Part shown: positions 36,201-50,400 of the stretch, in pieces | Layout: every line of letters begins with the position of its first letter | How positions within the stretch are numbered: the stretch's first letter is position 1 | Translations under genes and position numbers: made by a program | Notes under the pieces: model-generated | What the model saw: the letters and a program-made list of their open reading frames with translations, nothing else | The model's database searches: none | Told to the model about the DNA's origin: nothing | Assembly (NCBI GenBank): GCA_036897445.1 | Contig: JAYMTL010000122.1 | Span: forward strand, 1-59,607 | Direction of reading: 5' to 3' | Source: Pelargonium tetragonum | Lineage: Eukaryota > Streptophyta > Magnoliopsida > Geraniales > Geraniaceae | Length of the DNA stretch: 59,607 nucleotides

Positions 36201-39200
36201 TTGAGTACACATACTTACGTTAGGACAACTCTCGACTTCTTATTAATATTAAATCTCAAGACCTCTTTTTATGATAGACAACAACACTCTTCTAAACCTA
36301 CTTCTTTCATACTCTGCATATCTCTCCTTGGCTAAGCTCATTTAATTAAACAGTAAAAGATTATACCCAACAAAGCTAAAGTTTCTAAAAATGCTTTCAT
36401 TTATCCTATTTTTATTCCTTTTCCAGGAAACATTCCAAGGCATGCCTTTTTTTAACTCCTCTCCTCAGTAGGGCCTTATTACGTACTAGAAGAGGACCTT
36501 TTATTCGAAAGAAACTGAAAAACAAGAGCATCCTTTTTTTGTAACTTATATCTCAAAAATATTGTACTAAAAGCAAAGAAGGAATTAACCTTCCCTTTTG
36601 TCGATACACAAAGTAACTTAACTTAGTCGGAGCACTTCTTTATCTTTAAGCTTTTAGAAGATTGTAAAGCTTTTTTTGTACTAGCTATAATTTAAGAGTC
36701 TTGCTTCGGCTGGAGTATTAATAAGAAAAGTTGACTCTATTTTGCAAGTATTACTATATTCATTTCAACTAAAAAGGATTTTCCTTCGGGATGAATTAGG
36801 TAAACTTGTAAAAGATCGGGGGGCAGGCCCTCGGTTACTTGTCCAATAAAGATCAATATCATCCACGGAATCTCTAGTATACTGTTGCTATATAGGTTTT
36901 CTAGACATTCCTAATCTTTGTAACTTCAAAAAAGGGGGGTTTTGGGAAAAGAGGATAATACTTCTCACTCGAAATAGGTATCCCTTGGCAGAAGCTTTTT
37001 CCAATGAGTGCCAGAATTCACAAGTTATCTAAAACAACTTCCTTTTTGTTTGTACCAACAGTGTAAGAAAACCTAGGTATAAGGTATAATCTGATTGATT
37101 TTATGTTTCTCTCTTATTGACTTCACAGGAACCCTTACCTTAAGGGCTTTTTTGTTTTAAAAAAGTAAGACTTTGTGACTCGAAAAGTTTACCAAAAGCT
37201 TTCCTTATCAGGAATCTCCCCCTTTTAGGGTCTTAAAACTAGGTCTTCTAAAAGCTAAAGTTTTTTATCATTTGTGCTTTAGGGAATCCCTTCTATAAAA
37301 ACCTATAATTCTAAAAGTCCCGCTTTTCTTTTCAATTTCTAGAATACACATATGCCGTTACATAAAATAAAAGGTGCAGATACTCCCTACTTAAATCTTA
37401 GAGTACACTCACTCTGACTAGGGTACCCCCTTTTACATGCAACTCCTTACTACCAATGAATTACTACAAACAAACGCCTTAGAAGTAGTACAGGAAGGGC
37501 TCGGTATTACTATAAACCTATTTTCTATAAAATGACTTTAAATAAATACTCGGGAATTTTTTAACTTTTAAATAAAACAAGCAGGGCATTGTTGGATTTA
37601 CTATACTATAAAGATAAAGGTATAAAAGAGAACACTAGAAATCTGTACGATATTAATTACAAAACAAACTTTTCTTTTTGGTTTCTTAGAGGAGCTCTGT
37701 AAGAAAGAAACAAGGGTTCTTTTAGGCTTTTCCTAAATTTTTGTTTAAGTTTTAAGGGATATAAAGAAAATAGAAGGGCTAAGTTCAGAAAACCTAAGAA
37801 ATAAGTATGAGAACTTCTAGGAGCTGCTAGAATACCTTAGGGAATAAAACTAGGAAAGGTAGAAATATTAAAGAATCTACGTTTTTGCTTACTTGTTAGC
37901 TCTTCTAAGTCCAATCTGGAAATCGGGGATTCAAGGAATACTTTACAGTAGGATTCATGTATACATTAAAGTCAGAAATACCCTTAGCACTTGTATAGAA
38001 TCGAGCAATCCGCTTCTTATTAGGTATAATATAGAATTTCTCTTGTCTAGTCAAAAAAAGCAAAATATTACATAAGGAGCACTTGGCAAGAAACAAAGGG
38101 GGTAAGGAAGTACCTCAGCAATGCGTATAAAAAGCAAGGGTTTCCAAGCGCGACCTTGACACGTAAAGCAACCCTACTATGCTCTTTGTTCCGAGGTTCG
38201 TTAGGTATTTAGGTATAATGGTAGTAATTATAAGTATCTCTAGGAATTTTTTAAGAGGTTAAAAAGTTCAAATTTCAATATAGGAACTCGTACTTTTCAG
38301 GTTTCAATTGTGAGATACAAAATTTCTTTTTACTTGCTTTGCATTACCCTTAGACTTGCTTGCAGATTGCCCTTAAGTCTTAGACAAAGGTCCTTTTATA
38401 AGGTTACTTATAGTTATCCAATTAAAATCAAGTAATTCTAAAAGCCTATCCAAAAAAGTAGAAGAGGCCCACTAAAGGGGATTCTAAAGAAAATAAAGGT
38501 AAGGCAAGTCTTCCTTAGAATCCCTAAGAATTTAGTAACTTTAACTACTAAAGCAGGAGCTACACAATCAAGAGCTTCTTCTGCTCTGCTATGTCTTAAT
38601 GAAGTTCTTCCAAAGGATAGGTGTTTTTTGCCTGGATATTCCGAACTTCCAGTTAGTAATTCGGCAATGAGTACTGAAGTAAGAGCTTTTTTTTAATTTT
38701 AGAGTGGGCTACACCCTCTTAAAGTAAAGTTTCTACTCTTTTTCGAGAGCGGAGTGCTTTTTGCTTGGAATTTTTTTTACTAAGTATTCTTGAAGACCAC
38801 TCTTAAGTAGATGACAATACCCCGGGGTTCCTTTATACACGGAGCTTTCAGTACAAAAATTTTGTGATATAGAAACCCTCTTTTTACAGCTAAGTTATAC
38901 TAAATTAATATAAGCACGGACAGAGCTTTAGTTTAATCCAACGATTACTCAAAGATTGCTTTATAACAAATTAAGTTCTAGTAAAAATGCACGAAAAAGG
39001 CCCTGGAAGATTCCCTTAGCGTTAAGAAACCCGTACTGGGAAAAAGTTTTTGAAATAATTCGAGTGGAAATGCAATTCGTAGCTTTTTATTTACCCCGTC
39101 TTCCTTGACTACTACTACACCCGCAGTGTAAGTTAAGAGGGAGCCCCCTACCTTGTATTTATGTAAGCTAGAGCCCTTATTTTTTTAGACTGTGAAAGCT

Positions 39201-41000
39201 TTAAGCTTTAGATTAGGGCCTTCTTACTGCTTCATTTTTGACTCCAAAACTTGGCAGAGATTCTGATAAAAGGGTTTCCTAGGTTTTCTAAAAGTAACAA
39301 AACTGCATAAGAGCTCTTTTATCATACTATCTATTCTCGGGGTCTTCTAGCAGGACTCTGTAAATCTTATTTTCAAATAAAGCCCAAAGGATTCTCTATG
39401 ATTCTAAGTGAAGCGCGGGTTTTCGAATTTTAAAACTTAAAAAAGTTAGAAGAAGTGCAATTTCTATACATTAGGTTTTAAGGGCGGAAGCTAGTCTTGG
39501 GCTCAGAGTTTTAAAAAGGGTTCCTTTTCCCAGGAAACTCGAGCATTAGATTTAACCTTGTAGGAGAGCACTTAGAAATATAGGCCCTTCCTGAGAGTTA
39601 AGATAAATCCTCTTCAATTTCTTTAGTAAAATCCTAGCTATTGTATTTTACTACTAGGAGGAACTCGTTTTTTAGTTTCAAATAAGTACAGATTTAGGTC
39701 TAAAGATAAAAGTAAGTCCTTAAGCCAGTAAGGAGACTCCGACTCAATTTGCTCTGCTTGCAGCTATATATTTTTTTAACAAATTTTCCATCAATAAGTT
39801 CACAAAGGGATTTGCCTGTTAAGAGATACTAGATTTTGATATATATATGGCTCCTTAGTTTCGTTAATAAATTTTTATATCACTATAGTAGGATCCCTAG
39901 TACATAGAAAAACCCCTGCTCGTGTTAATCAGAAAACCCAAGTGTTATGCTTTATACTGGGGTCTTTATATAGAGCATTTTTTTTACAAACGTCGTCTCT
40001 GGGAAGATTTTTATTGGGGCTTTCAAGAGGTTCTTGTTGCAGTAAATTAAGTGACATATAAATAAAGGACTCTCTTGGGCCAAAGCCGACCAACAACGCG
40101 TATGTACTTTTTCTAAGCTTACAGGGGCTTTTTTTGTTACTAATTAAATTCGCCAGCAGCGGGCATTAAGCGTTATGCTAGACAAGGCTTCCCTTTTAGT
40201 TCATAGGAAATTACATTCCTCACCTCTTTGAACCCTGGGAATACTTGCAAACTTATAAGCATTTTGGCTCTTTTAATCGGTAGAGTCCTAAAGACCTCCA
40301 AGTGCAATAAGAATCTATTCTAAAAAACTAAGAACACTCCTTAAAATGAAAGAGGGGCCCTACTTACCCGTAATGTAACAAACCTTTCTAGTTAATTTTA
40401 TTAAGGGCTGTCAAGTAAAATGAAACCTATTCCTTTTAAGAAATTTCCCTTACAAACAAGGATATCCTGCAAGCCTATCTCACGAATAAGTTGCAGGAGT
40501 GTTTAAACCGTCAAAAGACTCTGGGAGTAAGGTGATATACTTAATATAACAAACCAAAAACTTTTATTATAAAGGGTAACAACCGGCACCAAAAAGTGGA
40601 GGATTGGTAGTAAAAAACTTCCCATAATTTCAAACTTAGTTAGACCTGATTGCTCTGTAAACATTTAGTCGCTTTTCTTTCTCAACGAAACATATTGGTA
40701 GCTCTATAAAAGGACTTCCCGTTTTACTACTAAGGCTCTACCCTCTTTAACGATAAGAGCAGGGAGCAAGAGGCATTCTCCAAGGGTAAGACTCACTTTT
40801 TGTACTTAGTTGAAAGTAAACTCTTTTTTACTACTAGAAGTGTTGGGTATATAGGGTTTTTATAGGAAGTTTCTTTACAGGATATCGTTTTGGTCAGGCT
40901 TTTCCGGGGGTTTCCTGTGGGTTAAGAAAATAGCAAAAACTTCCGTAAATTTCGAACGAAAAGGGTACCCAGAGCGGGTTATGTTAACTCGCTTTATGCA
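36201..41000. other. Gene-free AT-rich spacer
   Basis: Two opposite-strand frames overlap at 37893-38096 (60 and 63 codons) without recognisable motifs; overlap of this kind is typical of chance. A tRNA-like box pair lies at 38206-38276 and is judged too weak to call. The 13-mer TTTGCATTACCCT at 38338-38350 also occurs at 5455-5467. Nothing else is supportable. Confidence 0.6.
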
Positions 41001-44000
41001 CTAGAACTTAATAGAATCCTTTGGAATACTCACCCCGGTAAATACCAAAAGTGGGATTCCTCTTCATTAGAATTAGACAAATGTGGATGTGCGCGTATCT
41101 GATAAGAAGTAATCTATGTGACTTGCGTACAAGTAGAGTATTTCTACAACTAAGTTTAGAAAGCAATTTAGGAGCCTTCTTTTTCTCTAATGCTAGCACA
41201 GTTTCTTATTTATGACTTTTACCTTTATAAGTTTTATACCATAAGATTTGCCTTTTAATTAATAGGGTCGGCCACCTCCTTAGACCAACCTACTAAAGTA
41301 CCGGAGCTGCTTATTAAAACTTTGTATGATATGAGATTTAAAGTAAAGGAGGGGAACTACCAAATTACTTATAGGGAAACGGGTAGCTGCTAACGAGGCA
41401 TTCACAAGAAAAGAGAATCCTGTATAGCTAAGCTCTGAGTTGGATATTGCAAGGACTAAACGGGGTTGCGCTGTGTAGCCCCCCTTTAATAACAAGGGTC
41501 TCCCTAAAACTATAATGTAAAGATTCTTTACTTTAGATACTTGTTAATACACGACTATATTTACTATCTATATTTAAAGGGGTACTTTACCGGAATACTA
41601 TTAAAAGCTTTCTTAGGATCTCCCTTATATATCAGTAACTCCAGTTTCACTTGAACCCTTTACGATATCTTACTCAGAGAGTTCAGTTCTACAAGATTAT
41701 TCTTTAATATTAAGTATCAATAATAACAAATAAATAAGAGAAGCATAATCTGATAAATTGTAGATATTATATCAGTATATATCATGTGACTTCCCTTTGC
41801 TTTTTTACTACCCTACTTTCCTTTCTTAGAAAGATTTTTAAGTATAGTCTTTTTCCGGGTACTACACTGTAGGTTAAGAATTTCCTTAGTGATTCTAAAC
41901 TGCAGCAGGACACTTAAAGAGATTCTCGTAATTGCATAGGAAGCTTTTACAAAAGGACGCCAGTGCCTTCGCGTTTCCTAACTAAGAAAATCTTTAGTAT
42001 GGATATAGTATAATAAAGATAATAAAAAGAACTGAATAAGACTTCCTACGTTAAGCTTTTGTAGCCTCCTTTTTGAGGTATCGGGAAAATCCGGGCCTTA
42101 AAGCAAGTATTTTAATTCCGGGATTTTCCTCTTATTTGGAACATTCTGGTAGAGTAGGAAGGTTAGAGTAACTCTTCGTTGGGTTGGGTATGGGAGTCCC
42201 TAGCTCTTTTTATCTCAGGGTTATTTTCTTAGAAGTCAGTAATACATGGAGGTACTGGTAAAGCATTTCTAGGGGTTTCCTTCTTTTTTTGAGCTTTCCT
42301 TTAATGGTTATATCAAGATCTTCTAAAAAAGAAAGTAATTTAAGAGTATGCAAATAGCTTTTTTTTTTGCTTTGTACCGTGGGTGTGGAAAGCAACAGCA
42401 AAGGCTGAAAATATGTAATATTTTCAATAAATAATATAAGCTTTTCAGGTATTTGGAAATAAGATATATCCTAGAGGTGCTGGGGTTGGACATTAACTAT
42501 TAACTCGCTATCAAAATACAATTAAGTGTATAACTCTAACTTTGTTGTCTAAACTTGCTCTCGCTAAAAGTAGCTTATTATAGAGCTTGATATCAGCGGG
42601 ACAGACTCTATATTCTTAAATGGTTAAGGAACATACTTTGGATATACCATCTAGATATAAGTACAGGTTTATAGTTGTTACTTTAGGTAAGCGCATAATC
42701 GAGGTTTTTATATTCCAACCTTGCCTGGTTTGCGTGCTATCTGATTGGTTTTATACTCAGTATCAAGAGCTATTATAAGTACTTTACCCTAGAACTAGTT
42801 TAAAAACTTAATAATATAAGGACAAACAAAGAATAAAAATAAAGCATTAAAATGACTCAGAAAGGTATTCTGTTCTAAACAAAGAGGGGTGTGTATAACT
42901 AAAGAATGCCTTAGAAAGATTAACTAAATGATTATAAGATACAAAAGAGCCTTGATTGGAAATACAAGTTTTCTCTTCTGATGGATGCTATACAGAGCTT
43001 CTGCTTAGCAACCTTTCCTGAGAACCCTATATATGCAAAGTTAAAGGAACTGATTCTAAGACTCCCTTTAGCAAGCAGCTACTCTTATTAAAAAAAAGCA
43101 GGAAATGGAAATACGATGTATATAAGGTTCTGTGGGTGTCTTAGCCCACCTCTTTCAAATCTAATAGAAATGGTTTGGAATATCAGGAACTTTTCCAAGG
43201 TATAGGGTATCTGTTTACAAGACTCTATCAAGTTAAATTTCTACAAACCTCTCAGTGCAAGTAAGAAAGATATAAACGCTCTTTTATTTTTGAGAGTCCG
43301 CAAGCGGTTTTTATGGTATATGTGTTATCAAGTCCCTAATTTTGTTTTGAATCTCTATTAGCTTTCTCTGCAACTAAGGGTTTCAAGTCTTCTAGTTCAA
43401 TTGGGGTTATTAGGCCTTTGGGATTCTATCTAATTAATATCCGTATTAAGAGCATTCTTTTTCTTTCTAAGTATTGGAAACCTGTTGGGTTCCTTTTGTT
43501 CAGGTGTGTGTTATAGAAAGTCGTATTAACCCCTGCAGTTTAAACAAGAATTTTTTAGGGCGCCATGCCTGGAGTAAATCTGGTTTATAAAGCCCCACGG
43601 CCCTACGAAGATTGTCGAGTTGGACTAGATTAAAGAGTATAAAGACTTTCTTCTGATATCTGAGAATAAGTCTCCAAATAGAAAGGATTTTTAATGTATA
43701 AAACCCCAATCAGAAATGCACAAATGTTGAGTGCCTATAGCAAGCCTTAAAACGCAAGACGGATTATCTTATCAAGCAAACTACTTAATCAGGGTTGTGC
43801 CCCTATTAAAGAACTTTTTACTATGTAGAAAACTCCCCGAAATTATATCGGGATCCGGGAAATAACTATAAACCCTTAACCGGATATATAACTTTGGAGT
43901 TAAGGAAAACTACACTATTTATTTCAGGGTATGGTGCTTATTTATATATATTTAAAGAAAGATTTTAAGTTTTTCTTATAATTTTCCACACTAGAGCTTT

Positions 44001-46000
44001 CTTTAACTCTGTAACTAGTCCTCTTTTTGGAATCTGCTTTAAAGTTAAGACTCTTTTATCTTGAAAAATAGATTTAATCTAAGAAGCCCTCCAGACTAAT
44101 ATCCCTGCCTTTTTGGGGTTTCCTTTTTTTTTTTCAGCAAAATTCCTTTATTAAACTAAATTTGTTGCAGAGGTTTATTTTTACAACAGCCAACCCACCC
44201 CTTTTGGCGCAGAGAATAAGTTATAGTAAGTATTATGTATTATTCTTTTTGTAAACCAGGTTACTGTCTCTTAAATTTTACTCTCAGTTACAGGCCTAAG
44301 GGGTTTTTTTTTAGTAGGAGTTTTTATGCCACTAAAAATTTCTTTGAATATAAACTTTGGGTTAGGTTTAGTATTTTACAAACGATCTATGAGTTTCCTT
44401 TTAGAGTTCTCCGTAAGGTATTTTGTAGTGTGTTCCTGGACCTAGAAATATTCTATAGCAACTTTGTGCAACATGTGTAAAGTTATAGAGTCACCAAAAC
44501 GAATTGAGGAATCTTTGTTCTATAAAAAACGCCGAAGAATACCCTTCACGCTCTATAAAGGAGTAGGTTTACAGGTCTTTTTTTTCTATAGGGGTCTCTA
44601 ATTTGACAGGGTCAATTATGGATTTTGGCAGTTTGGTATTGGTTATCCCGGTAATGAAAAAGGAGTTAGGCTTTAAAGAAAGCAGCTCCAGGTATTCACT
44701 AAGGTTCTATTAAGATTTTGACATGAGTAAGAAACAGGAGTAAGGTAAGGAGAGTTTTTCAAATCAAAGAAGTTCTTCCTTTTGACGATAGTTATGTACT
44801 ATACAAAAATTCTCCTGCATTAACCTTCCTTCACTACGTACCAGTCGGTAACAAGTACTCTTACACTATATAGGGGCTCCATCCTCTCCGATAAACCCCA
44901 TAGAACCGGAGAGGTGTGCCTTAAAGAAAAAAAAAGTACTACCTTACTTAGCCTATCTCGTATTTTTTACCACATATTAGACTTTTGCGTTCGGAATTTG
45001 TAAAAACCCCCGCAGGCCGGAAAACTAATAGAATAGGGAATCTCCCCGCAACTTCTTACAAAAGACTTAAAGGGAATAGAGCAAATCAATGAAAGAATTT
45101 CCTGTAAAAGAAATCGGGAATATAGACGAAAGCAAATAATGCTAAAGATAAAGGGAGCACAAAAGGGCTTGTAGTTATTATAAAAATTTGTACTTTACCA
45201 CGCTTTAATGTCTTGAGGGCTTTTGAGTTAGTATTTCCTATGTTTTTTTTAGAATAGTACACTTTAGAATCAGAAATAGAAATGCAATCTAACTCTCGAA
45301 TTCCTAAAATTCGATTTTCTAGAATTTCTTAGATCTTGATTTGGAATTGAGGAGTGTAAAAGCTAGACTTCTCTCGAGCTCTTTCTTATAGCCAATACCT
45401 TGACTTTTTTAGCAAAAACTAGCAACTCAGATTCCACTTTACCTTGTTGAAATAGGCGGTAACTTTAGTACTTCAAGTATCGCACACTAGCTTTAGAGTT
45501 CTCTACTTTAGGAATTGGGAACCTGAAACCAGAGGAACAAGCAATTCTTTATCCCTCCAACACTGCTTACTTGCTCTCATACTCTATCAACACCTTTCTT
45601 GTAAAAGAGCTGTGAAAGAGGCCCTTCTAGCGCTTGTTTACCTAGTAAAAAGATCCCAAACTTTCAACCCACTTTTATTGAAATAGGTATCTCCAAGGGG
45701 TGTATCCTTATTATTAGTAGAGTGTGCTTGCTCCTTTTAAAGGGTGCGATAGACCAAGTTTTAGTGGAAAAGTTCTTTTTGTTGTTTAACCAGGGTTCTC
45801 GTTTTTCATTAAGCTACAGGAGTTTTTTCAAAATCTAGGGGGGCACCCCGGTAATAAAAAGGATACTGTTGCCGCACGGGTCTGCCAAGAAAGTCAAAAA
45901 GGAAAGGTACGTTGAGTGCCTTTTGCAAAGTATTGACAAGTTAACACTTATATACAAAATCTTCTTCTTCGATATGAATTTTATTCTTTCTTTGAGATCC
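41001..46000. other. Gene-free AT-rich spacer
   Basis: Open frames at 41008-41199, 41280-41495, 42210-42401 and 43500-43709 (all minus, 63-71 codons) and 44235-44480 (plus, 81 codons) show no domain. The last is one of very few plus-strand frames that begin with ATG. It is almost wholly Phe/Tyr/Leu/Ser/Arg, as a random AT-rich frame would be. The 16-mer ATGAGTAAGAAACAGG lies at 44723-44738. TATAGGGG clusters occur at about 44586 and 44869. Confidence 0.6.
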
Positions 46001-46710
46001 TAGGGGAGTCCCTGAGAAAAGCTTCTACTACTAAACTACTTAGACTAAAATAAAACTCCTTTTTTTAATTAATAAAGATTGTGAAAAAGCCTCGTCCTAT
46101 AGCAAGTAATAAATGCTTAAATAAGCAGGGAAATCCCAGTGAAGTAATAAGTAGTTAAATACTATATAAATGTTGAAAGAAAGCGCGTTGGAGAGTCAGT
46201 CTAAGCTTTAATAAGTAAGACTTTTCAAAGAATTTTTGACTTTTGGAAGCGCGGGGTTCCTTTATATACTTAAACTATAGGAATGGGATCTCTAGTAAAG
46301 GGGAATATTAATAAAAATAGGACAGAAAATTTATATCAAAAAGAGCTTAAACCTTATACTATATTAGTAATTTTTTTCTAACAAATTCTATCTGGGCTTG
46401 CGTTTTAACTTTTACAAGGATGCTGTGTCCCTTCCTTATATAAAAATGTTATAACTAGAAGATCCATCAGCTACTTATATTGCTTTTGAGAGTAATTACT
46501 AGCGAGACCACAGGCACTCAGGGTATACCAATTAAAGTATTAAACTTAAAAGGAGAAAGATTCTAATGTTTTATATTAGAAAATTAGAGGGCACAAGAAA
46601 AAGGAAAGCTCTGGGATATTGGATTTAGTGCCGCACAAAAAAATCCCTGAATCAGAACTAAAAAATTTTTATTGTACATGGACTTTAAGCAATTCAACTA
46701 TAGCTTAGTA

Positions 46711-46775
46711 TACGAAGAGGATTCGAACCAATAACACCGCTTTCCAAGGTCCTCTGCTTTGTCGAGCGTAAATTT
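46711..46775 (-). pseudogene. tRNA-like relic, reverse strand
   Basis: On the minus strand, ATTGGTTCGAATCCTCTTCG (from 46732 down) reads like a T-arm and start of an acceptor strand with a full B-box (GGTTCGAATCC). CTTGGAAAG, about 20 bases upstream, could be an anticodon loop region (TGG or GGA). The anticodon stem does not pair, and the T-stem pairs only at its inner end. It is the best B-box match in the window, but the cloverleaf fails. Confidence 0.28.
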
Positions 46776-47420
46776 GATGGTAGTCGTAAGGTTAAAAAAA
46801 GCCCCAACTGCCTCGCTTCCTAAGTTCCCTTTTTATATGCGTAAAAATTCCTTTTTTAATCTCCTTTTCTTTATTCCTCTGGAAAATTCACGAATCTAAT
46901 ACTTTATTAAATTAAGGAGAAGCTTTTTCCAACTTACTAAGACAGCTTAAACAAAAAAATTCGTATAAAAAGCGTTGCAACTTTTCGAAAACGAATTACT
47001 ATTATGAGAAGATTAACCATGAACCCTGGGCGGCGTCTCTCTATACTTGACTATAAGCTACTATACAGTAAAAAAATCCTCACCCCAAAATTTTCTTAAT
47101 TTTAGCCTTAATCTACTTTATTAACAAGTAAAGAGTTACCAACACATTACAAATAAAATTCCGCTGACTTTGAGATTTGAGCCATCCAAAAAGAATTTCA
47201 ATTTAGCTTTTTGTTTATTACACATCTAACTTATCTTATATCTTATAACTTAGATTATACAAAAGGGGTCTAATAAAAGAGATAAAGAAATAACAATTTT
47301 TAGAGAGAACTGCACTAGATTTGCTATTTACAGGAAATAAGGAGCCCGTACATTTCAGTAATTTGAGTTAAAGAAATCCTTTATATTATATATCCTTTAT
47401 GAAAAGTCTCTCTAGAAATA

Positions 47421-47444
47421 GTCTTTTATTTTTAAGTAAAAGAC
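47421..47444. repeat. 8-bp inverted repeat
   Basis: GTCTTTTA (47421-47428) and TAAAAGAC (47437-47444) pair perfectly around eight bases, with further partial pairing inside. There is no adjoining gene. Confidence 0.55.
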
Positions 47445-50400
47445 AAAGTAGTACTAGAGTCTGGATACGTCGTTATTAGATTAATTCAGTGCAAAGTCCT
47501 CCTATAAAAGACGCCCGTAAACCCCTGTATTTCTAAATTTCCTATTCGAGGATTAAAAAAGGGACCGAATTGAACTTTAATTTTAAGGCACATTTAAAGT
47601 AAAAGCATTTTGGCTAATGACCTGCCGCAGTAAAAAAAAATTGTATTTATGTGATAAATTTTGACATATGGCGCAAGTTCTAGCCTGCTAGTATAATACT
47701 TTTTTTAAGCTCGTACTGGACGTTTAACACTCATTCCTAATTCGTCGTACAAAAGTAGCACGGAGTAATTGTGAAGTATCCCCGTAGTTAGAGAAGATGT
47801 TCCTGCTAATTTGACACCTACAAAATTTTTCTACCTAAGGAGATTAATACAAAGGCTCCTTCTACAGCCCGGTAAGTACTACTTAGAATTAGAAATAGCA
47901 GAGGACACACTTATAGATTCCGGTTTAAGAAGGAAAAGCACTTGCGGGGTTTACGTTTACTTGTAATAAGCGAAAGTCTACTTGAATTTTTAGGAAATTC
48001 TGTTTCCAGAAAGGGTTTAGTGTATATGAAGAATATATTAGGGACTCTTATACAAAAAGGATAGAAATGTGTTTAAATATATTATACAAACTCTGGAGTA
48101 ACTCATCTGGATATGTTAAATTACCCTAATCACAGTAGCTCCCTAAGTAAAGGCTCCTAGCATATACTTTCGGTTTTTACAGTCGAAACGAGGCTGAGCA
48201 GATAAACGAAAGATTTTTACTGAGACTTATCTTAGTTGGAAACTCTTTTTTTTTAGGTAAAGAAGTATGAACAATTGGACTTTATCTTACTCTGATAGAT
48301 CTAACTTTATAGGTAAACGCATAGAAAAGGGCTCTGTAATAAAATAAAGAAATTCTTGTAGGATTAGAGGGGCTCCCCCGCGAAACTCCCAACTCAATTT
48401 GTTAAATTCTTTACAAAGTTTATTGTCACATTCATCTAGAAAAAGTTCTTTTTTATATAATCATATAATCAGTTCCCTTATAATATAACAAAAGGTGCCG
48501 GAGAAACAAGAACTGGTTTTAACTAAGGAAAATTTACGATATACATTAGAAATTAGCAGCTCGGTACAACGAAAAGGACCTAAGTGTCCTTTTGAAGAGT
48601 TGAAGAAAAACTCAACGCAAATGATATTCTTATGCCTAGGATGGGCCCTTTAACTAAATGCAATAGAAATTCCTTAATTACAAGAAAAAGAAACTTGACT
48701 GTTGTAGGATATGTAGGATATATTATATAAATAAAAAGGGCCCTTTTAGTTGTGTAAAAACTGCGAGTCTAAACCAATAAAGTTTAGATCTTATAACTGA
48801 TAAGTACAGATAATGACCAAAAGTAAGCGCTTATAAGCCTCTGTATTTTGTCCGTTTGACTTGTTTACTCCAATTCTTGTGTTTCTTACCTTGCTTAATC
48901 TACGAAAGCTACAAACTTAGTACTACATTCAACTTAATTTACTTCTTATCTAGCCTTATTAAAAGTCTTACTTTAGTTTCGAACTACTACCCGATTTCCG
49001 TTTTGAGTCAATTACGGAGCTGTTCAACAAGCTAATTTTTTTACTTCACAATGCACATGATTTTCCAGAAGAATCCCTTTTAAAACCTTTATTTTATACA
49101 GATTTTCTTGCTTATAGTATATAGAATTCCTAGAAGCGAGTTCTACTAAATTTGACAGACATAAAGTAAACCCTTTTTGAACTTCTCACCCTATTTCCAA
49201 GCACGCCCCAAAAACTAGGTTGCCCTTTCATTTTGTATTAGTCTAATAACCCCTCTTGGTATTCTATTTACTTACAACACCAAGCTCTACGACCTATATA
49301 CATATGACTTCTCGGTTATTATTAACACTTGTTAGTATAGCAGCATCCCGTTTCAGTTCTGACCGTCAAAGTTGAGCGTATCGAGCAATTAAGGTGGTTG
49401 AGGGGGGTACAAAAAAAATTCCAAGACTAGGCCTAATTATAATATCTAAATAATAATAAAGGAGTTCTTAATCTTTAAGAGGGGTGTTACTCAGTTTATA
49501 ACTCTCCTTTTTGTCAGAAGTAGATCCCTCCTTAAAGGGCTTTTTTGGGGTAGCCTCGTCGTAATAGCAAAGTGCTGAACTCACTTAATTGTCTTGCAAA
49601 GAAATTTTGCTTTTTGTACCTCCCATCTAGTCGATACTAAAGAGGCTCGTAGGAGTCTGCAGTTCTTGTAGTACTAGACCAGTGCTTATCTTGATTGAAC
49701 TGATGAATACGCTTTTGTAGGACTCATGAGCTACCGACTCTGAGTGATTAGTGATTAAAAAGAGTTTAGCTTCTAAGACAAAAAAATTTGAGTTCATTGT
49801 TTTAAGAATAGTAGCTTGTAATAGATTTTTTAATTCTCGGCAGCAAAGCGCATTCAAGAGCACTTAGTTTAGAGTAAAGCCAAGGTTCTTTTTTTGTGTA
49901 GACAAAGGGCGCCTTATTTTTATTAATAGCTTAATAAAAAAGGAGAAGTTAACCCGATTCCACGCCTTACTTAATACGGGTATAAATTAGAATCTATAGA
50001 GGACACAATGCCTAACCGAATACAGAGCTGATAAAGATCAAATAAAAAAGTGTCAACTAGACATTAAAAAGAGCCTATAATTATAATAAAGAACTCCCAT
50101 GTTATATAACAGCTGAACTGGATCTCTTTCCTCTCGCCGAAAGGGGTTCTCAAGTAAAAAGTATAACAAAAAGCGTATCTGAACTCTGGAAAAGTATCCT
50201 ATTTCCTTGGTTCAGAAGACTCATATCTTTTATAATTCCGAAATAAGTAAGTATACGGATTCTAGCCGCTATGCCCTGTATTAGAATTTTTAAGCGGGGT
50301 GGCAACTTTATCTATGTAAGTGTGCCTTTTGAGTAAAAAAAGGATAGATTGTGAAAAATACAGGATAAACCAATTGAGCAAGACTTGGTTAATCTCAGAG

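Noticed and set aside
38206-38285. TATAATGGTAGTAATT plus AAAGTTCAAATTTC, a tRNA-like box pair
   Set aside because: The T-stem does not pair and the spacing leaves no proper anticodon arm. Weaker than the relics that are listed.
44235-44480. 81-codon ATG frame
   Set aside because: Composition is almost only Phe/Tyr/Leu/Ser/Arg/Lys with no motif. No supporting neighbour or signal.
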